Below are positions 15,165-21,856 of a stretch of 30,360 bases of DNA, piece after piece; position 1 is the stretch's first letter; the number at the start of each line of letters is the position of its first letter. Location of the stretch: positions 1 to 30,360 of the IMG/VR virus record IMGVR_UViG_3300023233_000010; one strand, given 5' to 3'. The position numbers were made by a program, and so were the translations under genes. Source of the stretch: a virus. The notes under the pieces are model-generated. The model searched no databases and was not told the origin of the DNA. It saw nothing but the letters and a program-made list of their open reading frames with translations.

Positions 15165-16237
15165 AAATTATCCTAACAGGGAATTCTTTTCCATTTGGCG
15201 AGGGTCACGCATACGGGGGTGAACGTATTTTAGGCTATCTTACTCAAGAGTTGATTAAGCTCGGCCACGAAGTCTATCTTTTTGCCCGGGAAGGCACAAA
15301 CGTTTCTGAAGCCACGGATTATATCCCAATAGGTCCGCTTTGTGATGATAGAGATGTCCATTACGAAGCGGTAAAAGAATACGTTGCCAAGACTGGCATA
15401 GAACCTGACATTTATTTCTGCGGATATTTCGGAAAGGGAGACCAGGGAGCATTAGAGCGATGGCCCTACGTGGAACTTATTTGGTGCAGATGGTCTCACG
15501 CAAAATTTGAATTTCCGAAGGTCAAGCCGTTCAATGTTGTGTCATATTCCAATTTATTACAACAGGATATGATTGACAGTGGTGTTCCCACCACCATGAT
15601 TCATTACGGTCTCCCGAAGGATTTATACAAATTCCAACCTGACAAGGAAGATTACGCTGTCTGGATTGCAAAGGCTGAAGGTGGTAAGGCTCCCAGGCTT
15701 GGGGCTGAATTGGCAAGAGCGGCAGGCCTGAAATTGGTATTTATGTGTCCTCCTTACAATACTGGGGTAATGTGGGATCAGGTGCTTCCCTATGTGGACA
15801 ACAAGAATATCTTTTGGGTCCGTGGTGTAGATGATCAAATGAAATATGAGATCATGAGCAAGGCAAAGGTTTTTTTATACACGAACTCAAACGAATGGCG
15901 CGAACACGCAGGGATTGTTTTACTTGAAAGCCTTGCCATGGGAACCCCTGTAGTGGGGATGAACCGCATCAATCAAGATTGCGCTATTGTAACCGACAAA
16001 ATCATCGAGCACGGCAAGCACGGATTTATCCTGAATTATTACGATTCGAATAACTTGTCTGAAATTCTCAGCGTGGGTGTCCCGCTTATTAATCGAATTC
16101 ACGAGATCGATCCGATTGACTGCCGGGAGCAGTTTGAAAAGCGATTTACCGCTGATTTAATGGCCAGGCGGTACGAATGGTTATTTGAGAGAGTGGCCTC
16201 GGGCGAACGATTTGGGACGGTGGAGGTGCCGTTTTGA
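15161..16237 (+). CDS. GT4-like glycosyltransferase
   Basis: A 358-residue GT-B enzyme. ATG 15161 overlaps the previous stop (ATGA) with AAGGAG upstream; an upstream start at 15140 would overlap more and has no ribosome site. It begins MKIILTGNSFPFGEGHAYGG, includes the Gly-rich acceptor loop YGGERILGYL and the phrase LGHEVYLFAREG common to GT4 enzymes. EHAGIVLLESLAMGTPVVGM (248-267) is the E-x7-E donor site (E248, E256). It is a complete GT4 of normal length, probably a retaining enzyme using a nucleotide sugar. Its substrate is unknown. Confidence 0.85.
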   Translation: MKIILTGNSFPFGEGHAYGGERILGYLTQELIKLGHEVYLFAREGTNVSEATDYIPIGPLCDDRDVHYEAVKEYVAKTGIEPDIYFCGYFGKGDQGALERWPYVELIWCRWSHAKFEFPKVKPFNVVSYSNLLQQDMIDSGVPTTMIHYGLPKDLYKFQPDKEDYAVWIAKAEGGKAPRLGAELARAAGLKLVFMCPPYNTGVMWDQVLPYVDNKNIFWVRGVDDQMKYEIMSKAKVFLYTNSNEWREHAGIVLLESLAMGTPVVGMNRINQDCAIVTDKIIEHGKHGFILNYYDSNNLSEILSVGVPLINRIHEIDPIDCREQFEKRFTADLMARRYEWLFERVASGERFGTVEVPF

Positions 16238-16404
16238 TTTATGATGCTCAAATAGAAACCCAGCCAATGGGCCTGACCCACAAATTGCCATTGAATTTTA
16301 TCGAAAAGAATTGGAGGACGGATCATGAAAATAGCATTTGCAACAACGGTAACAAGAAATTATTTACCATACTTGAGGGCATTGCTGAACAGCATAAAAA
16401 TTAA
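16234..16404 (+). CDS. Possible small protein, TTG start, 56 aa
   Basis: A possible 56-codon gene starting at a TTG that overlaps the GT4 stop as TTGA, with GGAGGTG about 6 bases upstream. It reads IYDAQIETQPMGLTHKLPLN, then FIEKNWRTD, before running for 80 bases into the GT8 gene in another frame. It fills the otherwise empty 87-base gap. The good ribosome site speaks for it, the long overlap and lack of any motif against. Treat as doubtful. Confidence 0.3.
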   Translation: MIYDAQIETQPMGLTHKLPLNFIEKNWRTDHENSICNNGNKKLFTILEGIAEQHKN

Positions 16405-17035
16405 TAGCCCTTCGGTCGCAGGCACCCCGTTCATCTGTTTTACCGGAACTAACGATACGGCAGAAATCAAAAAAAAGGAATCTGCCCTGAGTTGGAAAGA
16501 AAAGCAACAGCTTAAAGAGCTGTATCCCTCGGTTGAATTTAAGACCGTAGACGTGTCCAAGTATGTAGCTACTTCAAAGTTAACCCCTATTTTCTGGCGA
16601 ATGGAAGTCTTTAATCTGCGCGGATACGACAAGGTGATATTCATCGATGCGGACATGATCTGCTTAAAGGATATCTCCGGACTTTTGAACATCGAGTGTG
16701 ATATTGGAACCACAGAGCAAACCAAGGGTTGGAAGGATTGGAATTGGGGATTATTCATTGTTGGCAGGAAGTACCTGAATTCCAAGACTTATAAATGGTT
16801 GCTTGATGCGAAACATGATCAGACAAAGCCAGCGGAACCCATGCACCTTTTTACGAAGCTGTTCGGGAAGGAGCTTTACGAGATCCCGCAGAAATACAAC
16901 AGGATCGTTCCGCAGTTGAGTGTTGCTAAAATGTTTGATAATGAAATGATACATTACATTTACAAGCCTCTCACGAAACTTGAAGGCCATATTAAACCGG
17001 AGTATCTGGAGTTATGGAAAAAGTACAGCGTCTAA
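16325..17035 (+). CDS. GT8-like glycosyltransferase
   Basis: A 236-residue GT-A enzyme of the GT8 (glycogenin/galactosyltransferase LgtC) type, with GGAGGACG before the ATG. The opening MKIAFATTVTRNYLPYLRAL matches the first strand, and YDKVIFIDADMICLKDISGL (101-120) is the hallmark GT8 DxD segment (D108-A-D110). Later, WNWGLFIVGRKYLNSKTY corresponds to the family's FNSGVMVxxP step, and IHYIYKPLTKLEGHIKP holds the final His-x-x-G/KPW-like motif. Enzymes of this group add glucose or galactose while keeping the anomeric form. The acceptor is unknown. Confidence 0.85.
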   Translation: MKIAFATTVTRNYLPYLRALLNSIKINSPSVAGTPFICFTGTNDTAEIKKKESALSWKEKQQLKELYPSVEFKTVDVSKYVATSKLTPIFWRMEVFNLRGYDKVIFIDADMICLKDISGLLNIECDIGTTEQTKGWKDWNWGLFIVGRKYLNSKTYKWLLDAKHDQTKPAEPMHLFTKLFGKELYEIPQKYNRIVPQLSVAKMFDNEMIHYIYKPLTKLEGHIKPEYLELWKKYSV

Positions 17036-17045
17036 TGGTGCATAA

Positions 17046-18251
17046 ATGAAGCCTGATATCACACTGATATTCTCATCCAGCCCATTTCTTCTTGACCAGT
17101 CGGTATTTCCGCCCTTGGGAATTCTATATCTATCAGCGTTTTTGAAACAATTTGACTTAAAAACCCAGTGTCTTGATATGGGACTTGGCCATACACCGGA
17201 CATGGTGGAATCGGATGTTGTTGGGATTTCGTTTACCTCACCTCAACGGTTAGAGGCGTTTGGGTTGGCAAACAAGTTCAACCACATGGGTAAACAGGTC
17301 ATTGCCGGGGGTCCTCACGCTACACATAAACCTCAAGAGTGTCTTGGACGTGGCTTTACCCATGTGGTTCGGGGGCAGGGTGAGACAGGGCTGATGTTGT
17401 TTTTGTCTCAGATATTGAAAATGAATTTCAACGTACCGCTACAAATAGATATTGACGACATTCCTTTTCCTGACCGGGACGCATTACCAATACGCGATTA
17501 TCATTATGAAATTGAGGGTATTCCGGCTACGCCTATTATGACCACCCGGGGATGTCCATTCCATTGTGCTTTCTGTGCCAAGATAAATGATGACTTTCAG
17601 ATTCAGTCTACTGAGCGAACCATTGCAGAGATTGAGCACGTTCACGACAAATACGGATACAAAGCCTTTATGATATTTGACGATGTGTTTATTGCCAGCA
17701 AAAAGCGGCTTGGTAGAATAGTTGATCAAATTGGCGGGAAATATCTTTTCAGGTGTTTTGCCAGGAGCAACCTGCTTGACGATAAAGTATGTGAATTACT
17801 CAGTAAGCTCGGGGTTGTGGAAGTTGGTATAGGCATTGAAAGTGGATCTAATGATGTGCTTGAAAGAAACATGAAGGGGACTACCCGCAAAATGAATACC
17901 CGGGCCGTTGAGAGACTTCACAATCATGGCATTCGTGCGAAAGCGTTTTTAATTGTCGGGCTCCCCGGGGAAACAAATGAAACAGTGGTTGAAACTGCCG
18001 ATTGGATTGAAGAAGTACGTCCGGATGATATCGACATTTCGATTTTTCAACCAATGCCTGGTTCAAGGATCTTCGCTGATCCTGCCAAGTGGGGAATTAA
18101 ATTCAACTATAATGGCCAGCCAGGTTGGTATAAGGGTACGCCAGGTCAATACGAAGCAAATATCGAGACAGAGGAACTTAATGCTGAGGAAATTGTTGCG
18201 TGGCGAGACATGCTTGAACTTGAATATAAACCGAGAGAACTTTTGAGATGA
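17046..18251 (+). CDS. B12-type radical SAM enzyme
   Basis: A 401-residue protein with an N-terminal cobalamin-binding-like domain (about 1-130) and a radical SAM domain. The first part has FPPLGILYLSAFLKQ, DVVGISFTSPQRLEAFGLA and VIAGGPHATHKPQECL, all standard for BchE/Elp3-like class B enzymes; the DxHxxG that coordinates B12 is not evident. TTRGCPFHCAFC at 166-177 is the [4Fe-4S] CxxxCxxC site (C170, C174, C177). VEVGIGIESGSNDVLERNMK and AKAFLIVGLPGET follow in the expected order. Class B enzymes often methylate unreactive carbons or phosphorus; here it may modify a sugar or virion protein. This gene is rarely seen in phage late regions. The stop overlaps the next start. Confidence 0.85.
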   Translation: MKPDITLIFSSSPFLLDQSVFPPLGILYLSAFLKQFDLKTQCLDMGLGHTPDMVESDVVGISFTSPQRLEAFGLANKFNHMGKQVIAGGPHATHKPQECLGRGFTHVVRGQGETGLMLFLSQILKMNFNVPLQIDIDDIPFPDRDALPIRDYHYEIEGIPATPIMTTRGCPFHCAFCAKINDDFQIQSTERTIAEIEHVHDKYGYKAFMIFDDVFIASKKRLGRIVDQIGGKYLFRCFARSNLLDDKVCELLSKLGVVEVGIGIESGSNDVLERNMKGTTRKMNTRAVERLHNHGIRAKAFLIVGLPGETNETVVETADWIEEVRPDDIDISIFQPMPGSRIFADPAKWGIKFNYNGQPGWYKGTPGQYEANIETEELNAEEIVAWRDMLELEYKPRELLR

Positions 18252-18418
18252 TGATCTGGGTTTGTCCAAAATGTCATTATAAAAATGAAATCGAAGATGA
18301 CAAACTTGATGATTATTGGTGTGAGAATTGCGGGCGGACAATGGAAAAGGTAACAAGAGTTGAATGGGAAATTAAACCAACCACCTTTATGCCGCCCGAT
18401 CCGAGGCATATATGTTGA
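18248..18418 (+). CDS. Small zinc-ribbon protein, 56 aa
   Basis: A 56-residue gene beginning with ATGATG and overlapping the radical SAM stop. It has two knuckles: WVCPKCHYKN near residues 4-13 and YWCENCGRTM at 23-32, a classic zinc ribbon. The C-terminal part (VEWEIKPTTFMPPDPRH) is proline-rich. The product may bind nucleic acid or simply brace a complex; no target is known. Its stop overlaps the next ATG by 7 bases, as is usual in this chain of genes. Confidence 0.65.
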   Translation: MMIWVCPKCHYKNEIEDDKLDDYWCENCGRTMEKVTRVEWEIKPTTFMPPDPRHIC

Positions 18419-18798
18419 CACTATTTGTTGTTCAAAGTAGGGCAGATAAATTGGATTCAGCATTGGTGGTAAAATCATTTGAGGGATTAGCTGATGAAAT
18501 TCATTTCGTGCCAAACATTCAGAGCATTAACGATAAAGCTAAGAAGAACGAATGGTATGCTGTGATCTACGATGATGAATATATTGATGAGCCGCTTAAA
18601 GAAGGGCTGAAGGTATTTATTGAGCAAAGTGAGGTGGATGTGTTGGTATTGGGAAAACAGTCAAAGGATAAATTCTTTAAAGCGCCCAGGTTATTTCGAC
18701 GCGCTGTTCAATTGGAGGAAGATTCGCTTATTCCTGTCAGGGCCGATTTAATGTTTGAAACCGTATTGAACGGGTGGGTTTATGATAACAATAATTAG
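18412..18798 (+). CDS. Hypothetical protein, possibly a reduced GT-A fold
   Basis: A 128-residue alpha/beta protein. It starts MLTLFVVQSRADKLDSALVV with a strand-helix like the start of a GT-A fold, has NEWYAVIYDDEYIDEPLKEG (46-65), where YDDEY could stand in for a DxD, and DVLVLGKQSKDKFFKAPRLF, then RRAVQLEEDSLIP, resembling the acceptor half of small glycosyltransferases. At half the normal length, it would be a remnant or a minimal form. The call is weak. It is coupled to the zinc-ribbon gene upstream. Confidence 0.55.
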   Translation: MLTLFVVQSRADKLDSALVVKSFEGLADEIHFVPNIQSINDKAKKNEWYAVIYDDEYIDEPLKEGLKVFIEQSEVDVLVLGKQSKDKFFKAPRLFRRAVQLEEDSLIPVRADLMFETVLNGWVYDNNN

Positions 18799-18807
18799 GA
18801 GGGAAAG

Positions 18808-19332
18808 ATGGTAAGCCGAAGAGGTTTCTTGAAAGTAGCTGGCGGCACAGCAGCCTTGGCAGTTGTTAATCCTTTTAAGGCATTCGCTGGGTTTATTCCT
18901 GATGATATCAAAGAGGGTGAAAATGTATTTTCGTTGGGTTTAGGCAATGTTTGTATTGGCAGTGCCATTGCAAATCTTCATGAAAAAGATATTTGTTTAA
19001 AGAAAACTGGATTGGCAACGATAAAAATTCGGACCTTTACTGATTTCAATAAACCAATGAATGGTTTCCCAACAGCTAACGATTTTCAAGTTTCTATGTC
19101 TTCTGAAATAGTAGCCGAGTGTTTCTTTAAAAAGGAGCCGAATATATTTGGGAGTGTCGGGCGTGTAGAAGTTGTTGTTATGTATCCAGATGGCCACAAT
19201 TTTATGGCGATAATCTTCCCAAAAGCCCGAATGACAAGAAAGAAGGATATGTTTGTCTTTACATCTATTCCCGTGAAACACGAAACATGGAAAGATATGC
19301 CCCTTGGACGATTTTATTGGGATCGAAAATGA
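18808..19332 (+). CDS. Tat-exported protein resembling the tail tube protein
   Basis: A 174-residue protein with AGGAGGG before the ATG. Its N-terminus is a textbook Tat signal: SRRGFLKVAGG with R4-R5, a hydrophobic stretch TAALAVV, and a likely cut after A25-F-A27. The mature part follows the phage's own tail tube protein (21216-21800) segment by segment: SLGLGNVCIGSAIANL versus ALGLAQIRVGSSSDNI, NGFP versus SGFP, AECFF versus LECAF, VMYPDGHNFMAIIFPKA versus YTYPDQSSTMIIIFPRA, and PLGRFYWD versus ALGHILWA. The pair are therefore likely paralogs, one given a secretion signal. A folded copy outside the cytoplasm has no known role. The Tat call is firm; the homology is by eye. Confidence 0.75.
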   Translation: MVSRRGFLKVAGGTAALAVVNPFKAFAGFIPDDIKEGENVFSLGLGNVCIGSAIANLHEKDICLKKTGLATIKIRTFTDFNKPMNGFPTANDFQVSMSSEIVAECFFKKEPNIFGSVGRVEVVVMYPDGHNFMAIIFPKARMTRKKDMFVFTSIPVKHETWKDMPLGRFYWDRK

Positions 19333-19850
19333 TAACAATCAAATTTAAAGAAGCGGATTTCCAGCGATACATGAGGGCGCTTACGAAACTTCAGCAGAGT
19401 GTAAAGCTGTTTGGCCAGGATGAAATGCAACGGCGGTGCGCGGTGGATTATTTTCAGCTACTTGTGAATAATATTAAAAAAAGGTACTTTCCACGACCTG
19501 CATACTCAATACGATATAGAAGCTGGAAGTATGAATATGGCTGGCAAGGCTATCCGTCTCCGTGGCGATTAAGGGGGGACCTGGTAGGCAGTCTGTCTGC
19601 GTTTAGGGCGCCTGATGGAAAGAGCTGGATTGGTGGGGTCCCGATAGGGGCAATGGACTCAGGAGGTAAGTCATGGTTTGGAAAGGGTTCAAAAGGGCCG
19701 AGCGGTGGTTCAAAATCAATAGCTATGTACGGATCTATTGAAGAGAAAAGAAGGCCGGTGTTTGGACCGACCGCAAGCGAGTATGCTGGGGCAGGCTGGT
19801 CGAAGCGTGGGCAGGAAGCGTTAAATAATCTAAGAAAGGCGTGGGCATAA
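19329..19850 (+). CDS. Tail completion protein (HK97 gp10-like)
   Basis: A 173-residue protein starting at ATG 19329, which overlaps the preceding stop (ATGA). The frame extends upstream to 19287, but that would overlap more and has no site. The N-terminal helices KEADFQRYMRALTKLQQSVK and QRRCAVDYFQLLVNNIKKRY, followed by the P-rich PAYSIRYRSWKYEYGW and SPWRLRGDLVGSL, look like phage minor tail/tail-completion proteins (HK97 gp10, lambda Z function), where a helix pair is followed by WKPL/LRGDL-like text. It connects head and tail. It is the first gene of the tail module after the cassette. Confidence 0.65.
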   Translation: MITIKFKEADFQRYMRALTKLQQSVKLFGQDEMQRRCAVDYFQLLVNNIKKRYFPRPAYSIRYRSWKYEYGWQGYPSPWRLRGDLVGSLSAFRAPDGKSWIGGVPIGAMDSGGKSWFGKGSKGPSGGSKSIAMYGSIEEKRRPVFGPTASEYAGAGWSKRGQEALNNLRKAWA

Positions 19851-19851
19851 A

Positions 19852-20061
19852 ATGAAATTTATAATTAGAATACATTCATGGGTAACTTGGTTGATCCAGC
19901 ATCTTCCTAAATATCGGTGTGCAAACGGTAATCACACTTGGCTATGGAGTGGTGCTTCAAAAGCAACAAGGCCAGACCCTCTTTCGTTTTGTAGATGTGG
20001 AAAACATCAGTGGTGGGAAGTTGAAAAGAAACACCAAGAGTTAAATAATGCAAGTTCTTAA
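19852..20061 (+). CDS. Small Cys/His/Trp-rich protein, 69 aa
   Basis: A 69-residue protein with AAAGGCG before its ATG. It starts with an amphipathic or membrane-touching helix (IHSWVTWLIQHLPKY), followed by CANGNHTW and, further on, SFCRCGKHQWWE; C23, H27, C47, C49 could bind zinc. It is notably rich in Trp and His. No family is recognised. It lies between tail completion genes and overlaps the next gene by 14 bases. Confidence 0.5.
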   Translation: MKFIIRIHSWVTWLIQHLPKYRCANGNHTWLWSGASKATRPDPLSFCRCGKHQWWEVEKKHQELNNASS

Positions 20062-20269
20062 TATAGAACCCAAAGACATCCATGTTACTATTGATCTAAG
20101 TATTAGGGAAATCAAAATGCTATTGAAAGCATTAGATAGAGTTAAGATCGATTATGACGGAAAGAAAGAGCCGGACATGATAGAGGCCGCCGGGTTTTTG
20201 AAACTGTTTTTTAAGTTTCTATCTGAGGTCGAGGAAGAGATTGGACCACCTAAGCGTAATGCAGCGTAA
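20048..20269 (+). CDS. Hypothetical small helical protein, 73 aa
   Basis: A 73-residue protein beginning in the tail of the previous gene. It has a short beta start (IEPKDIHVTIDLS) and then two helices (REIKMLLKALDRVKIDYD and AAGFLKLFFKFLSEVEEEIG). No motif is known. Helical small proteins here may be tail or morphogenesis accessories. The following gene begins inside its last codons. Confidence 0.5.
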   Translation: MQVLNIEPKDIHVTIDLSIREIKMLLKALDRVKIDYDGKKEPDMIEAAGFLKLFFKFLSEVEEEIGPPKRNAA

Positions 20270-20414
20270 AGAAGCCTTGGACGATGTGATTTATCGGGCG
20301 ATTATCCATTTTGAATCGGAGACGGGTGTTTCGGTTTTAGGTGTTAATGTGAGCAGGGTAGACAAAACAGCCTGCACCAGCGTATCAACAGAGGTTAAAG
20401 ATAGATGGCTTTAG
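20259..20414 (+). CDS. Small protein in the tail-terminator leader, 51 aa
   Basis: A 51-codon gene filling what would otherwise be a 135-base gap. Its ATG overlaps the previous gene by 11 bases and its stop overlaps the tail terminator start by 10. It reads MQRKEALDDVIYRAIIHFES, then ETGVSVLGVNVSRVDKTA and a short polar end; an N-terminal helix followed by two strands. A compact, tightly overlapped frame without stops is consistent with a true gene. The function is unknown. Confidence 0.5.
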   Translation: MQRKEALDDVIYRAIIHFESETGVSVLGVNVSRVDKTACTSVSTEVKDRWL

Positions 20415-20875
20415 ATAATACTGCGAAGGAAAGTAACATACGAGATTCGATAAAAAAGTTCTTTATCGATTCACTCTATACTGCCGAAGGCGTTCAAGTC
20501 ACATTCGACCGATATCTCAGTACTCCGGATGTCCGTTCAAAATCAGTGGATCGATGGGTGTCCATTAACTTCGGCGGGATGGAACTCAGTGAGTTGTCGT
20601 CTCATATGCTCAACATCTATTGCTGTACCCGGGCAGACGGTGAAGGGTTTAAGTTGGCCCAGCTTCGGGACAAAGTTTATAAATATTTAACTGACAATAC
20701 TCAGACTGATGGTATGGCCCGGATTACTTTTTACCGTAGCCGAGCCGATGGTAATTGGACGGGGATAGGGTATTTTATTGTCCAGGACGTTATTGAAAGC
20801 CAGCAATTTGAGGCAGATGATGGCACAAAATACAAAATCTTAACAGCGAGACTCAGGTTTTCATCAAAGGTTTAA
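20405..20875 (+). CDS. Tail terminator protein (lambda U-like)
   Basis: A 156-residue protein with AGAGGT before the ATG. It shows the alpha/beta layout of lambda U/HK97 gp10-partner tail terminators: an N-terminal helix IRDSIKKFFIDSLYTAEG, strands VQVTFDRYL and RWVSINFGG, a HMLNIYCCTRADGEGFK segment, a helix LAQLRDKVYKYLTD and final strands with GYFIVQDVIESQQFE and YKILTARLRFSS. The protein caps the tube end and joins tail to head. Its position, just before the tail tube gene, fits. The exact family is not proven. Confidence 0.65.
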   Translation: MALDNTAKESNIRDSIKKFFIDSLYTAEGVQVTFDRYLSTPDVRSKSVDRWVSINFGGMELSELSSHMLNIYCCTRADGEGFKLAQLRDKVYKYLTDNTQTDGMARITFYRSRADGNWTGIGYFIVQDVIESQQFEADDGTKYKILTARLRFSSKV

Positions 20876-20876
20876 T

Positions 20877-21107
20877 ATGGATAAGAAGATTTTCGTTACT
20901 TGCGAGAAATGTGGAAAGCGTTTAATCGAGCGGTTGCCGAACGGATTATGGCGATTCTGTTTTGGGCGCAATCCTGAAGATCCCGGGAAGCCTCCGGTTG
21001 ACATTCTTATTCATGGGAACCTTCAAATAAAATGTCTGCGGCGTACTTGCGGGCATGTCAACACTTTAAACTATCTTCCTTTCAAGGAAAATAGAGACGC
21101 TGCTTAA
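20877..21107 (+). CDS. Zinc-ribbon protein, Com-like, 76 aa
   Basis: A 76-residue protein with AAAGGT before its ATG, starting one base after the terminator gene. It has FVTCEKCGKRLIERLPNG at residues 6-23 and LQIKCLRRTCGHVNTLNYL at 49-67, the Cys-pair, spacer, IKC-x-x-x-x-C-x-x-x-N-x-L pattern related to Com proteins. Between them lies WRFCFGRNPEDPGKPPVDIL, longer than in the 40-residue Com near 1684. It may regulate translation of late mRNA as Com does in Mu, a guess. Downstream is a 108-base gap leading to the tail tube gene. Confidence 0.6.
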   Translation: MDKKIFVTCEKCGKRLIERLPNGLWRFCFGRNPEDPGKPPVDILIHGNLQIKCLRRTCGHVNTLNYLPFKENRDAA

Positions 21108-21215
21108 AGCCCTTCAATCAGTTCTACTCTGAATCTTACCTCAATCGGTCTATCCGAAAACTCCGACTTATAAATGTAATGTTGTGAATATTGGTTCACA
21201 GAAAGGAGTTTTACT
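21108..21215 (+). promoter_or_regulatory. Tail tube leader with small hairpin
   Basis: A 108-base non-coding leader before the most abundant tail gene. TGTGAA (21183-21188) pairs with TTCACA (21195-21200) around a TATTGG loop, right before the AAAGGAG ribosome site, so it may tune translation or bind a small zinc protein. No promoter of good quality is seen, nor a terminator. Confidence 0.35.
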
Positions 21216-21800
21216 ATGGCAAGATCAGGTCCCGTAGCGACAGATACGACAACTATTGCGCTTGGATTGGCGCAAATACGAGTTGGTAGTTCGTCTGACA
21301 ATATTACCAAACCTGGAGCTGAACTGTCTTCCAGTGATTCGATTGGAGCCTTGGCGAATACTAAGTTCACCGGGAATACCGATTGGTACAAACTGGAATC
21401 AGGCTTTCCTCTAATTGAGGATTATACCACGCCTATCAGGGAAGGAGCTATGCTGGAGTGTGCGTTTAAGGAGATCACTCCGGAGCACATGGCTCTGGCT
21501 CATGGTGATGACATCAGTGGAGGTGGATATGATGTCCATTCTGGTGAGGTTACGTTAGGTAGCCGATCTGCTCCCGATTACGTGCGGATGGAAGCGGTAT
21601 ACACTTATCCTGACCAGTCAAGCACTATGATCATTATCTTCCCGAGGGCGCAGGTGTCAGCGAACGTGGAGATGGATTTGCAGTCTGAGACTGCTGCTGC
21701 TGTTCCGATTACATTTGAGTCCAAGAATGCGTCAAGTGACGTTACGGACGGCGATGCAATTTGGGATGACAAAGCCCTTGGTCATATCCTTTGGGCATAA
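21216..21800 (+). CDS. Major tail tube protein
   Basis: The 194-residue tail tube subunit; AAAGGAG before its ATG is among the strongest sites in the tail region. It is beta-rich with ALGLAQIRVGSSSDNI near the start, WYKLESGFPLIEDYTTP in the middle, MLECAFKEITPEHMALAHG, RMEAVYTYPDQSSTMIIIFP, and a final DKALGHILWA. This arrangement is standard for phage tail tube proteins: an N-terminal strand, a helix after E-I-T-P-E, and a paired final sheet. It lies just before the chaperone and tape measure genes, as lambda V does. It shares several segments with the Tat-signal protein at 18808. Confidence 0.8.
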   Translation: MARSGPVATDTTTIALGLAQIRVGSSSDNITKPGAELSSSDSIGALANTKFTGNTDWYKLESGFPLIEDYTTPIREGAMLECAFKEITPEHMALAHGDDISGGGYDVHSGEVTLGSRSAPDYVRMEAVYTYPDQSSTMIIIFPRAQVSANVEMDLQSETAAAVPITFESKNASSDVTDGDAIWDDKALGHILWA

Positions 21801-21813
21801 ACCTTTAAAATAA

Positions 21814-21840
21814 TTGTGGTGGGCGTTGTGCTCATCACAA
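21814..21840 (+). repeat. Hairpin between tail tube and chaperone genes
   Basis: TTGTGGTGGGC (21814-21824) and GCTCATCACAA (21830-21840) pair over 11 bases with two G-U pairs around a 5-base loop. No U-run follows, so it is probably not a terminator; it may stabilise the 3' end of the tail tube mRNA or lower read-through into the chaperone gene. Confidence 0.55.
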
Positions 21841-21856
21841 AATAAGGAGAATTATC

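Noticed and set aside
21104-21391. Minus-strand frame covering the tail tube leader; its last 31 codons (EVRFRVELIEG) look protein-like
   Set aside because: No ribosome site precedes any start, most of it mirrors the tail tube gene, and no neighbouring gene is on this strand. A remnant cannot be excluded but is not supported.
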